This document shows positions 32,688 through 40,429 of a stretch of DNA of 64,000 nucleotides, piece after piece. Location of the stretch: positions 124,001-188,000 of the forward strand of contig CAWBRV010000007.1 of assembly GCA_963791225.1 (NCBI GenBank), written 5' to 3'. Each line of letters opens with the position of its first letter. The stretch's first letter is position 1. The notes under the pieces were generated by a model. That model was not told the DNA's origin. It searched no databases and saw only the letters and a list, made by a program, of their open reading frames with translations. This DNA is from PALSA-612 sp963791225. Lineage in GTDB: Bacteria > Actinomycetota > Thermoleophilia > Gaiellales > Gaiellaceae. The position numbers and the translations under genes were made by a program.

Positions 32688-33287
32688 CTAGCTGCCGTTG
32701 CCGATCGTGGCCAGGTGGAGGTCGGGCAGGCTGCGATAGCGCTCGTCCAGATCGAAGCCGTAGCCCACGAAGAACTCGTCCGGCACCGTGAAGCCGACGT
32801 AGCGCACCGGGAGCTCCTCGACGAGCCGCCGGTAGGGGCGGTCGAGGAATGTCACGGCGGCCAGCGAGCGGGGATTCCGCAGGTTGAGCGTCCTCGTCAG
32901 CGTGTGCAGGGTCAGGCCCGTGTCGACCACGTCCTCGACGAGCAGGATGTCCTGACCGACGACGTCGAGGTCGAGATCCTTGAGCAGGCGGATCGCGCGA
33001 GAGCCGCCGGTGCCGCGGCCTCCGTAGCCGGCAAGCTCGACGAAGTCGACGCGATGCACGACCGGTAGCGCCCGCGACAGGTCGGCGAGGAAGATGAAGC
33101 TCGACTTGAGGCAGCCGATCAGGATCGGCTCACGCCCGGCGTAGTCCTCTCCGATCTGCGCCCCGAGCTGGGACACCCGCGCGCGGATCTCGTCGGCGGA
33201 GAGATAGACCTCGCCGATCCGAGGGTCGAGGGCGGGCGGGGAGGGATCGACGGCGTCTGCGGCCAGCGCGCGTGCCCCGTCAAGCAC
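32688..33287 (-). CDS. hpt: hypoxanthine phosphoribosyltransferase
   Basis: A 199-residue purine-salvage enzyme making IMP and GMP from bases and PRPP. The PRPP loop is DILLVEDVVDTGLTLHTL, the flexible region contains VELAGYGGRGTGGS, and the base site is near VPDEFFVGYGFDLDERYRSLPDL. The first about 24 residues precede the normal family start, so GTG 33287 may be slightly too far upstream, but no better start is visible. It lies 51 bp downstream of the nuclease-like gene on the same strand. Confidence 0.95.
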   Translation of the reverse strand: MLDGARALAADAVDPSPPALDPRIGEVYLSADEIRARVSQLGAQIGEDYAGREPILIGCLKSSFIFLADLSRALPVVHRVDFVELAGYGGRGTGGSRAIRLLKDLDLDVVGQDILLVEDVVDTGLTLHTLTRTLNLRNPRSLAAVTFLDRPYRRLVEELPVRYVGFTVPDEFFVGYGFDLDERYRSLPDLHLATIGNGS

Positions 33288-33338
33288 CGGCGCATCTGCC
33301 TTTCGCTCGCCGAGGCGTCGGCGGCAAGTGGAATCGCA

Positions 33339-33782
33339 CTAGGAGGCGAGGTCGAGTCTGTATCGCTGAGCCAAACGCTCGATGTCGCGTTTGTAGAACA
33401 GCTTCACGTTGACGTCGGGGTAGCGCTCGCGGAGCTTGCGCAGCTTGCGGTTCTTCCTGGTGACGAGCGACTGCTTCATCACCGTCACCTCGAGATAGAG
33501 ATCCTGCTCGGGCAGAAAGAAGTCGGGTGAGAACGCCTCCGTGATGCGACCGTCCTCGTCCTGCTCGAGCACGAAGGTCCGCGGCTCGTAGTCCCACGGA
33601 ACCTCGTAGTAGTCGAGGATCTTGGCGCACTCCAACTCCGCCTCGTTCTGGAACTGAGGCGGAGCGCACCCGCAATACGCCTGGAAATCCGGGATTTCCA
33701 ACGGCACCGAGTCAAGGCTAGCAACGGGCTCGGACGCGGCCGAGGACTCCTCGACGCTGCCGCTCGGCGCCAAGCGGCACAC
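33339..33782 (-). CDS. PD-(D/E)XK nuclease-like protein
   Basis: A 147-residue soluble protein. From residue 45 the pattern is that of a small restriction-endonuclease-like fold: AELECAKILDYYEVPWDYEP, then FSPDFFLPEQDLYLEVTVMK, then TRKNRKLRKLRERYPDVNVKLFYKRDIERL. PD, the later Glu and a Lys fit a PD-(D/E)XK-type active site. It is placed upstream of hpt, so a nucleic acid or nucleotide-linked role is possible. GTG 33782 was chosen as the only start in the short gap before the divergent carboxypeptidase. Confidence 0.75.
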   Translation of the reverse strand: MCRLAPSGSVEESSAASEPVASLDSVPLEIPDFQAYCGCAPPQFQNEAELECAKILDYYEVPWDYEPRTFVLEQDEDGRITEAFSPDFFLPEQDLYLEVTVMKQSLVTRKNRKLRKLRERYPDVNVKLFYKRDIERLAQRYRLDLAS

Positions 33783-33809
33783 GATGGGCGGCCGCCGGCG
33801 TCCCGTGAG

Positions 33810-33815
33810 TAGGAT
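33810..33815 (+). promoter_or_regulatory. -10 box of leaderless carboxypeptidase gene
   Basis: TAGGAT with an 8-nt spacer before ATG 33824. Confidence 0.55.
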
Positions 33816-33823
33816 CACGCGCG

Positions 33824-35335
33824 ATGGAAGAGGCTTACAGCAGGCTCGTCGAGCGGCTCGGCGAGGTGCAGGACATCGCCGGCGCCGCGGGTGTGCTCGC
33901 GTGGGACCAGCGGACGAAGATGCCCTCCGCGGGCTCGCAGGCACGTGCCGATCAGCTCGCGACCCTTACACGGCTCGCGTTCGAGCGCTTCACCGCCGAC
34001 GAGATCGGCGGCCTCCTCGAGGAGCTCGCTCCCTGGGGCGAGTCGCTCGAGTACGGCTCGGTCGAGGCCGGCCTGATCCGCGTCACGCGCAGAGACTACG
34101 AGAAGGCGCGGCGGGTGCCGCTCGAGCTGCGCGCCGAGATGGCGCGCGCCGGAGCACTCGGCGAGCCGGTCTGGCGGGAGGCGCGGCAGACGTCCGACTT
34201 CGCGCTCTTCCTGCCGCATTTCGAGCACGCCGTCGAGCTCAAGAAGCGCTATATCGAGTGCTTCCAGCCGGTCGACGAGCCCTATGACGCCCTCCTCGAC
34301 GACTTCGAGCCCGGCGTCAAGACCGCCGAGGTGCGAGCAGTCTTCGACGAGCTCAAGGAAGGGCTCGTCCCGCTCGTCGCCGCCATTGCAGAGCGGGTCG
34401 ACGCCGTCGACGACTCGGCGCTGACCGGCGACTTCCCGCTGGCGCAGCAGGAGCAGGTCGAGGGCGCGATCCTGCGCGCATTCGGGTTCCTCGACGAGGA
34501 ATGGCGCGTCGACGAGACCGCCCACCCCTTCGCCTCCAAGGGCGGTCCGCATGACGTCCGCCTCACGACGCACCACCAGCACGACAACCTGACCTCGCTG
34601 TTTGCCTGCATGCACGAGTTCGGGCATGGGCTCTACGAGTACCAGGTCGACGGCGACCTGTACCGAACCCCGCTCGGCCGCGGCGCGTCGCTCGGAGTGC
34701 ACGAGTCGCAGAGCCGGATGTGGGAGAACATGATCGGTCGCAGCCTGCCGTTCTGGGAGCACTTCTTCCCGCTGGTCCGCGACGCGTTCCCCGCCCAGCT
34801 CGGGAGCCTCGACGCCGAGACGTTCTACCGCGCCGTCAACCGCGTGCAGCCGTCGCTGATCCGCATCCACGCCGACGAGATCACGTACAACCTGCACATC
34901 ATCATGCGCTTCGAGCTCGAGCAGGAGCTCGTCGGCGGCACGCTCGCCCCGGCCGACGCGAGCGAGGCCTGGGACGCACGCATCCGGCAGTACCTCGGGA
35001 TCGAGGTGCCCGACGTTGCCGACGGGGTGCTCCAGGACATGCACTGGTCGGGCGGCGCGATCGGCTACTTCCCCACCTACGCCCTCGGCAACGTGATCTC
35101 GGGGCAGCTCTGGGAGCGGATGCAACGGGAGCTTCCCGACCTGTCGGAGCAGGTGCGGAACGGCGACTTCGGTGAGTTGCGCGCCTGGCTCCGCGAGCAC
35201 GTCCATCGCTATGGCCGCACGTACATGCCGCGTGAGCTGCTCGAACGCGAGGTCGGCGGCGGCCTCGACCCACAGCCGCTGCTCGGGTATCTGCGCGAGA
35301 AGTTCGGCGCGATCTACGGCCTGAACGGCGCCTAG
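33824..35335 (+). CDS. carboxypeptidase Taq, M32 family metallopeptidase
   Basis: A 503-residue helical metallocarboxypeptidase that removes C-terminal residues with broad specificity. The zinc motif is MHEFGHGLYEYQ (HExxH form), the third ligand Glu is in VHESQSRMWEN, and the family stretches DVRLTTHHQHDNLTSLFA and IRIHADEITYNLHI are present. Length is standard for M32. Cytoplasmic, no signal peptide. A leaderless promoter precedes it. Confidence 0.96.
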   Translation: MEEAYSRLVERLGEVQDIAGAAGVLAWDQRTKMPSAGSQARADQLATLTRLAFERFTADEIGGLLEELAPWGESLEYGSVEAGLIRVTRRDYEKARRVPLELRAEMARAGALGEPVWREARQTSDFALFLPHFEHAVELKKRYIECFQPVDEPYDALLDDFEPGVKTAEVRAVFDELKEGLVPLVAAIAERVDAVDDSALTGDFPLAQQEQVEGAILRAFGFLDEEWRVDETAHPFASKGGPHDVRLTTHHQHDNLTSLFACMHEFGHGLYEYQVDGDLYRTPLGRGASLGVHESQSRMWENMIGRSLPFWEHFFPLVRDAFPAQLGSLDAETFYRAVNRVQPSLIRIHADEITYNLHIIMRFELEQELVGGTLAPADASEAWDARIRQYLGIEVPDVADGVLQDMHWSGGAIGYFPTYALGNVISGQLWERMQRELPDLSEQVRNGDFGELRAWLREHVHRYGRTYMPRELLEREVGGGLDPQPLLGYLREKFGAIYGLNGA

Positions 35336-35358
35336 AGCCATCCGCAGAAGCCCGTCCG

Positions 35359-35364
35359 TACACT
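35359..35364 (+). promoter_or_regulatory. -10 box of the cDPG operon
   Basis: TACACT with a 7-nt spacer before ATG 35372; probably drives the whole overlapping operon 35372-38300 and perhaps the lipoprotein gene. Confidence 0.65.
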
Positions 35365-35371
35365 TCCGGCC

Positions 35372-36178
35372 ATGCCGGGCGCAGCGGACGGCTCGTTCAG
35401 GATCGCCCACATCTCCGACCTGCACTGCGGGGGGCCGCACTTCGTGCCCACGCTGCTCGAGCGGGCGATCAGCGAGATCAACGACATGCGGCCGAACCTC
35501 GTCGTCTGCTCGGGCGACCTGACCACCTTCGGCTTCAAGCCCGAGTACGTCCAGGCCAAGTCCTACCTGGACAAGATCGAATGCGAGTCGATGGTGATCG
35601 TGCCGGGCAACCACGACTCGCGCAACGTCGGCTACGTCCACTTCGAGGAGATGTTCGGCGACCGCAGCTCCGTGCTCCACGTCGGGAACGTCTCCGTCGT
35701 AGCGTGCGACTCGACCGAGCCCGACCTCGACCACGGCGAGATCGGCCGCGGGCGCTACCCATGGATCGAGGAGCAGTTCTCGCCGCCGGCCTCGCTGCGG
35801 ATCTTCGTCCTCCACCACCACCTGCTGCCGGTACCGGGTACAGGGCGCGAGCGGAACGTCGTCTACGACGCCGGCGACGCGATCGAGTGCCTGCTGCGCG
35901 CGGGCGTCGACCTCGTCCTCTGCGGCCACAAGCACGTCCCGTACGCGTGGCGGCTCGAGGACATGTTCATCGTCAACACGGGCACGGTCTCGTCGCTGCG
36001 CCTGCGCGGGAACACGCGGCCCTGCTACAACGTCGTGCTCGTCGACGGCCCGGAGGTGGAGGTGTGGCGCCAGTACCCCTACCACGGGCGCGACCTGATC
36101 ATCCGCTTCTCGACCGAGACGCTGGTCTACGAGAAGCACGTCGCCACGATCGACTCGGAGATCACGCCGCAGACATGA
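35372..36178 (+). CDS. calcineurin-like metallophosphoesterase
   Basis: A 268-residue soluble metallophosphoesterase with every core motif: ISDLHCGGPH, VCSGDLTTFG, VPGNHDSRN, VLHHHLLPV and CGHKHVPYA, which supply the two metal sites. It resembles the cyclic-nucleotide phosphodiesterase/Icc group. Its stop codon overlaps the start of the cyclic 2,3-diphosphoglycerate synthetase by 4 nt. That position suggests a phosphate ester or cyclic phosphoanhydride of the same pathway as substrate, possibly cDPG or 2,3-bisphosphoglycerate turnover; this is inference. Confidence 0.92.
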   Translation: MPGAADGSFRIAHISDLHCGGPHFVPTLLERAISEINDMRPNLVVCSGDLTTFGFKPEYVQAKSYLDKIECESMVIVPGNHDSRNVGYVHFEEMFGDRSSVLHVGNVSVVACDSTEPDLDHGEIGRGRYPWIEEQFSPPASLRIFVLHHHLLPVPGTGRERNVVYDAGDAIECLLRAGVDLVLCGHKHVPYAWRLEDMFIVNTGTVSSLRLRGNTRPCYNVVLVDGPEVEVWRQYPYHGRDLIIRFSTETLVYEKHVATIDSEITPQT

Positions 36179-37410
36179 GGGCGATCGCCGTTATCGACGG
36201 GGAGCACTACGCGGACGTCGTGCGGCAGGCGCTCGCCGAGCTTCCGTACGAGTTCGTCGCGGCGGTGCTCATCGGCGGCAAGGAGAAGCTGCGCGGGGGC
36301 GAGAGCTACGGCGTTCCGCTCGCGCCCGGGCTCGAGGAGGCGGTCGCAGAGCACGTGCCCGAGATCGTCGTCGACCTCTCCGACGAGCCGGTGCTCGGCC
36401 CCGTCGAGCGGTTCCGGCTCGCGAGCCGGGTGCTCGCGCTCGGCCTGCCCTACGTCGGCGCCGACTTCCGGCTCGACCCGCCGGTCTCCGCGCCCGTCGG
36501 GGTGCCGTCGATCGCGGTCGCCGGAACGGGCAAGCGGGTCGGCAAGACGGCGGTCACGGGCAAGCTCGCCCGGCTTGCCGCCGCGACGCACGACGTGGTG
36601 GTCGTCTCGATGGGACGCGGCGGGCCACCCGAGCCGGAGGTCGTCGAGTCGCCGCCGTCCGTGGACGAGCTCGTCGAGAAGGCCCGGGCGGGCGCACACG
36701 CCGCCTCCGACTACCTGGAGACGGCGGTCGTGGCCGGCGTCGTCACGGTCGGCTGCCGGCGCTGCGGCGGCGGCCTCGCGGGCGAGACCTGGGTGTCGAA
36801 CGTGCTCGAGGGCCTCGCACTTGCTGCGGCGCGGCGGCCGGAGCTCCTGATCTGCGACGGCAGCGGCGCCGCACTCCCGCCGGTCGACGCCGATGCGCGC
36901 GTCCTCGTCGCCTCGGCGCTGCAGGGCGCCGACGTGATCGCCGGCTACCTGAACGCGTACCGGATCCTCATCTCCGATCTGGTCGTCCTGACGATGGCCG
37001 GCGCGGACAGCGTCGAGCTCCGCCGTCGTATCCAGGACGTGAAGTCCGTGCCCGTGGTCGCCTGCGAGCTGCGCCTGAAGCCACTCGAGCCGCTGGCGGG
37101 CCGCCGGACGGCGGTATTCACGGCCGGGCCGGCGTCGACCACCCACCTCGACGCCGAGGTGGTCCACGCCTCGGCGAGCCTCGCCGACCGTGTCGTGCTC
37201 CGTGAGGAGCTCGCCGGCGTCGACGCAGACGTCTACCTGGTCGAGATCAAGGCCGCCGGTATCGATGTCGTCGCCGACACCGCCCGCACGCGAGGCGCCG
37301 AGGTGGTCTTCGCCGACAACGAGCCCGTGCCGCTCGGGGGCGAGCCCGACCTCGACTCGGAGCTTCAGGCCCTCGTCGAGACGGCGTTGAAGGAGCCGGC
37401 GATCGCATGA
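36175..37410 (+). CDS. cpgS: cyclic 2,3-diphosphoglycerate synthetase
   Basis: A 411-residue protein matching cyclic 2,3-diphosphoglycerate synthetase, which closes 2,3-bisphosphoglycerate into its cyclic anhydride with ATP. An N-terminal domain (MRAIAVIDGEHYADVVRQAL, AAVLIGGKEKL) is followed by a P-loop at 117-125 (GTGKRVGKT), then DVVVVSMGRGGPPEPE, GCRRCGGGLAGETWVSN and LICDGSGAALPPVDAD. Archaeal enzymes are about 460 residues, so this is shorter. The 2-phosphoglycerate kinase gene overlaps it by 4 nt and supplies its substrate, which strongly supports the call. Confidence 0.85.
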   Translation: MRAIAVIDGEHYADVVRQALAELPYEFVAAVLIGGKEKLRGGESYGVPLAPGLEEAVAEHVPEIVVDLSDEPVLGPVERFRLASRVLALGLPYVGADFRLDPPVSAPVGVPSIAVAGTGKRVGKTAVTGKLARLAAATHDVVVVSMGRGGPPEPEVVESPPSVDELVEKARAGAHAASDYLETAVVAGVVTVGCRRCGGGLAGETWVSNVLEGLALAAARRPELLICDGSGAALPPVDADARVLVASALQGADVIAGYLNAYRILISDLVVLTMAGADSVELRRRIQDVKSVPVVACELRLKPLEPLAGRRTAVFTAGPASTTHLDAEVVHASASLADRVVLREELAGVDADVYLVEIKAAGIDVVADTARTRGAEVVFADNEPVPLGGEPDLDSELQALVETALKEPAIA

Positions 37411-38300
37411 GTGACATCCATCCCGTGGAGCCGCCGTACTCGAAGACGATGCTGACGCGAGCGCTGACGGCAGTCGGCTTGCCGACGACGCGCGCGTACG
37501 AGCTCGCGCTCCGCGTCGAGCAGGACCTCGCGCTCTACGGTGACGCGGCGCTCGAGCTCGAGCATCTGGAGGAGCTCGCCCGCTCCGTCGTCGGCGAGGA
37601 GGAGGGCGCGGCGGCAGTGCGCAAGCTCAGGCTCTACAGGGAGTTCAGGCGGCTCGACCTGCCGATCGTCGTCATGATCGGCGGCGGCACCGGGAGCGGC
37701 AAGTCGAGCGTCGCCACCGAGGTCGCCCACCGGCTCGGCATCACCCGTGTGACGTCGACGGACGTGATCCGGCACACCATGCGTGCCTTCTTCTCCGAGC
37801 AGTTCATGCCGACGATCCACTACTCGAGCTTCGAGGCGGGTCGTGCGCACCGGGCCGACGAGGACGGCAACCAGGTGCTGGCCGGCTTCCTCGACCAGAC
37901 GCGGAACGTCCTCGTCGGCATGGGTGCCGTCATCGAGCGGGCGCTCGCCGAGCGCTGGTCGATCGTGCTCGAGGGCGTCCACCTCGTCCCCGGCCTCCTG
38001 CCCCCGATCGACGGTGCGCTGACCATCCACTGCGTGCTGCAGATCGAGGATCCGGACGCTCACGCCGCGCACTTCTGGATCCGCGACGCGACCTCCGAGG
38101 GCCTGCGGCCCGTGCAGCGGTACATCGACGCGCTCGACGACATCCGCCTGATCCAGTCCGCGATCGTCGAGCGTGCCCGCCGCCACGACGTGCCGGTGCT
38201 CGAGAATCGCAACATCGAGTGGACGATCACGGCCGTGATGGACCTGGTGCTCTCGAGCGTCGAGACGCGCCAGGGCATTGCCGGTAGCGCCGGCCGCTGA
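37407..38300 (+). CDS. 2-phosphoglycerate kinase
   Basis: A 297-residue kinase converting 2-phosphoglycerate to 2,3-bisphosphoglycerate. Residues 10-85 form an ATP-cone-like domain (YSKTMLTRALTAVGLPTTRA), and the P-loop kinase begins at 88 (MIGGGTGSGKSSVATEVAHRL, Gly92-Ser101). The substrate region RVTSTDVIRHTMRAFFSEQFMPTIHYSSFEA and VLEGVHLVPGLL are typical of archaeal 2PGK. ATP cone plus kinase is the usual architecture of this family. It is the third gene of an overlapping operon with the cDPG synthetase. Confidence 0.88.
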   Translation: MSDIHPVEPPYSKTMLTRALTAVGLPTTRAYELALRVEQDLALYGDAALELEHLEELARSVVGEEEGAAAVRKLRLYREFRRLDLPIVVMIGGGTGSGKSSVATEVAHRLGITRVTSTDVIRHTMRAFFSEQFMPTIHYSSFEAGRAHRADEDGNQVLAGFLDQTRNVLVGMGAVIERALAERWSIVLEGVHLVPGLLPPIDGALTIHCVLQIEDPDAHAAHFWIRDATSEGLRPVQRYIDALDDIRLIQSAIVERARRHDVPVLENRNIEWTITAVMDLVLSSVETRQGIAGSAGR

Positions 38301-38304
38301 GCTC

Positions 38305-39024
38305 ATGCGCGCGGGCCGGGCAGCTGGCGCCGCCTGCCTCGCCGCGGGCGTCGTCCTGCTCGCAGCGTGTGGCAGCAGTTCGTCGAGCGATCCGCTCGCG
38401 CCGGCGCACGCGTTCACCGAGGCCGACGGAAAGGTCGCCCGGCGCGTCGACGTCCATCAGGGCGACGTTCCACCCGGCTACCGCCCGCACGGGTCGCTGG
38501 CGAGCGGCCCCCAGAAGTGCGCCGCGGATCTGAGCGGCCTGACGCAGACGGCCGTCGACCGCTCCAGGCCCTTCGTCGCCAGGGGCGCCGCAGGCTACGT
38601 GCTCGGCGAGGTCGACCTCTACGAGACGGCGGACCAGGCGCTGGCGGCGTTCCGGCGCGTGACGGGAGCGGCGCGCCTTCGTTGCCTCCTGCAGATCGCG
38701 CACTCGGCGCTCTCTCATTACGACCACGGCCGGGTCGCGGTCGAGACCGTCCCCGTTCCGGGAGCACTCATCGGCAGCAGGCAGGTTGCGCGCCGGTTCG
38801 CCGAGAGCTGGCGTCAGACGGACGGGACGCACGCGGAGACGACTGACGACGTCTATCTGCTCGTCGGGCGCACGTTCGTCGTCCTCTCCTTCTTCCGCGA
38901 CGGCGGCGTCTTCCCCGCGGCGGCGGAGGCGAGGGTGATCGAGCACGTCGTCACCCGCGCGCTCGGGGCGAAGCCCGGGAGGTTGCGCACCCGACCGGGC
39001 GGAAACGGCATCAAGGGGGAGTAG
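38305..39024 (+). CDS. putative lipoprotein
   Basis: A 239-residue exported lipoprotein: a hydrophobic signal ends in a lipobox, VVLLAAC-GSSSSS, so the Cys at about residue 22 would be lipidated. The mature part holds a possible SPOR/PknH-like sensor shape with strands (GYVLGEVDLYETADQALAAFRRV, DVYLLVGRTFVVLSFF) but no motif I can name. It begins 4 nt after the 2-phosphoglycerate kinase stop and could be read from the same mRNA. Confidence 0.8.
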   Translation: MRAGRAAGAACLAAGVVLLAACGSSSSSDPLAPAHAFTEADGKVARRVDVHQGDVPPGYRPHGSLASGPQKCAADLSGLTQTAVDRSRPFVARGAAGYVLGEVDLYETADQALAAFRRVTGAARLRCLLQIAHSALSHYDHGRVAVETVPVPGALIGSRQVARRFAESWRQTDGTHAETTDDVYLLVGRTFVVLSFFRDGGVFPAAAEARVIEHVVTRALGAKPGRLRTRPGGNGIKGE

Positions 39025-39040
39025 AACTGCTCTCCGAGGC

Positions 39041-39046
39041 TAGACT
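39041..39046 (+). promoter_or_regulatory. -10 box of leaderless sufT-like gene
   Basis: TAGACT with a 6-nt spacer before ATG 39053. Confidence 0.65.
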
Positions 39047-39052
39047 CAGGAC

Positions 39053-39355
39053 ATGCCGACTCGCGACGAGGTCTTCGAGGCGCTGCACCAGGTGGAGGAC
39101 CCGGAGCTCGGGATGGACATCGTCGAGCTCGGCCTCGTCTACGACGTCGAGATCGAGGGGCCGAAGGTCAAGGTGATCCACAGCCTGACGTCCATGGGCT
39201 GCCCGGCCGGCCCGATGATCCAGGAGGACATCGCGGCGACCACGCGCGCGAACTTCCCTGACGTCGAGGACGTCGAGCTCGAGTTGACCTGGGACCCGCC
39301 GTGGACGCCCGAGCGCATGTCCGACGACGCCAAGTTCATCCTCGGCTTCGGTTAG
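39053..39355 (+). CDS. MIP18/DUF59 metal-sulfur cluster assembly protein (SufT/PaaD-like)
   Basis: A 100-residue single MIP18 domain. Diagnostic are DPELGMDIVELGLVYDVEI and the Cys loop TSMGCPAGPMIQEDI, with the acidic WDPPWTPERMSDDAK end. Such proteins assist iron-sulfur cluster maturation; SufT forms are usually in suf operons, but no suf gene is near. It has its own leaderless promoter and ends 4 bp before the convergent dehydrogenase. Confidence 0.92.
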   Translation: MPTRDEVFEALHQVEDPELGMDIVELGLVYDVEIEGPKVKVIHSLTSMGCPAGPMIQEDIAATTRANFPDVEDVELELTWDPPWTPERMSDDAKFILGFG

Positions 39356-39359
39356 TCGC

Positions 39360-40349
39360 TCACTCCGGGATGCGCAGCACGATCTTGCCGAGCTGAGCGC
39401 CGGCCTCGAGCCGCTCGTGCGCGGCACGGGCCTCTGAGAGCGGAAGAACCTCGTCGATCACCGGCCGGGCGCGCCCGCTTGTGACGAGGTCGAGGCCGGC
39501 TTCGAAGTCCTCGGCCGAGCCCATCGTCGAGCCGAGCACGTCGAGCTCTTTCCACCAGATCCGGTGCAGGCCGGCGGGCGGATTCGGGCCGGTCGTGGCG
39601 CCGCAGAGAACGATGCGTCCGCGCGTTGCCGCGACCTCGAGCGTCGTCTTCCAGGTCGCGGCGCCCACCGTCTCCAGGACGACGTCGGCGCCGCGTCCCC
39701 CGGTCAGCTCCTTGACCCGCGCCCGCACGTCCTCGGTCGCGTGGTCGATCGTCTCGTCGGCGCCGAGCTCACGGGCGCGCGCCAGCTTCTCTTCGCTCGA
39801 CGACGTGACGATCACGCGTGCACCGTGCGCCTTCGCGATCGCGAGCGCCGCCGTCGCGACGCCGCCGCCGATCCCCCAGACGAAGACCGTCTCGCCTTCC
39901 TGTAGGTGCGCCCTGGTGACCAGCATCCGGTAGGCGGTCTCGAAGACGAGCGGGAAGGCCGCGGCGTCCTCGAACGAGAGCTCGTCGGGGATCGCGTAGA
40001 CGTTGCGAGCAGGGATGGCGACGAGCTCCGCGTGAGTGCCGTCCATCGCCTCGCCGACGACGTGCATGCGGCCGTTCGAGATCACGCCGGGGTTGATCAC
40101 GACCCGCTGCCCGGGCTCGAAACCCGACACCTCGCCGCCCAGCGCCTCGACGACGCCGGCGCCGTCCGCGCCGAGGATCCGAGGCTTCGGCACGGAGGGC
40201 AGCCCTTTCCGCACCCAGACGTCGAGGTGGTTGAGCGAGGCGGCGGCGAGGCGGATCAGCACCTCGTTTGCGGCCGGCTCGGGGTCCGGGGCATCCTCGT
40301 AGCGAAGCACCTCGGGGCCGCCGTCCTCGTGGATCCGGATCGCCTTCAC
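39360..40349 (-). CDS. zinc-type/quinone oxidoreductase-like alcohol dehydrogenase
   Basis: A 329-residue medium-chain dehydrogenase. The N-terminal catalytic domain (MKAIRIHEDGGPEVLRYED, ASLNHLDVWVRKGLP, ILGADGAGVVEALG) lacks the four-Cys structural zinc site, and the catalytic zinc Cys is replaced by Asn in SLNHLD; the His is replaced too. The Rossmann part is VFVWGIGGGVATAALAIAKAHGARVIVTSSSEEKL. This fits a zinc-independent quinone/enoyl reductase-like enzyme using NADPH. GTG 40349 has TACGAT 7 nt upstream. Confidence 0.92.
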   Translation of the reverse strand: MKAIRIHEDGGPEVLRYEDAPDPEPAANEVLIRLAAASLNHLDVWVRKGLPSVPKPRILGADGAGVVEALGGEVSGFEPGQRVVINPGVISNGRMHVVGEAMDGTHAELVAIPARNVYAIPDELSFEDAAAFPLVFETAYRMLVTRAHLQEGETVFVWGIGGGVATAALAIAKAHGARVIVTSSSEEKLARARELGADETIDHATEDVRARVKELTGGRGADVVLETVGAATWKTTLEVAATRGRIVLCGATTGPNPPAGLHRIWWKELDVLGSTMGSAEDFEAGLDLVTSGRARPVIDEVLPLSEARAAHERLEAGAQLGKIVLRIPE

Positions 40350-40356
40350 GCCGGCG

Positions 40357-40362
40357 ATCGTA
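40357..40362 (-). promoter_or_regulatory. -10 box of leaderless dehydrogenase gene
   Basis: TACGAT on the minus strand with a 7-nt spacer before GTG 40349. Confidence 0.6.
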
Positions 40363-40378
40363 CAGCGCAGCAGAACGC

Positions 40379-40414
40379 GGGCCCGCCCACGCGGAGTCGG
40401 ACGCGGGCGGACCC
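40379..40414 (-). terminator. hairpin after YVTN-propeller gene
   Basis: GGGCCCGCCC and GGGCGGACCC form a 10-bp stem with one mismatch and a 16-nt loop, 16 nt downstream of the propeller stop codon in its direction of transcription. Confidence 0.45.
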
Positions 40415-40429
40415 TTGGTCGGAGACGGC

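Noticed and set aside
18905..37424. Identical MSDIHP starts in the methyltransferase and the 2-phosphoglycerate kinase
   Set aside because: Only six residues match, the codons differ and the proteins are otherwise unrelated; probably chance.
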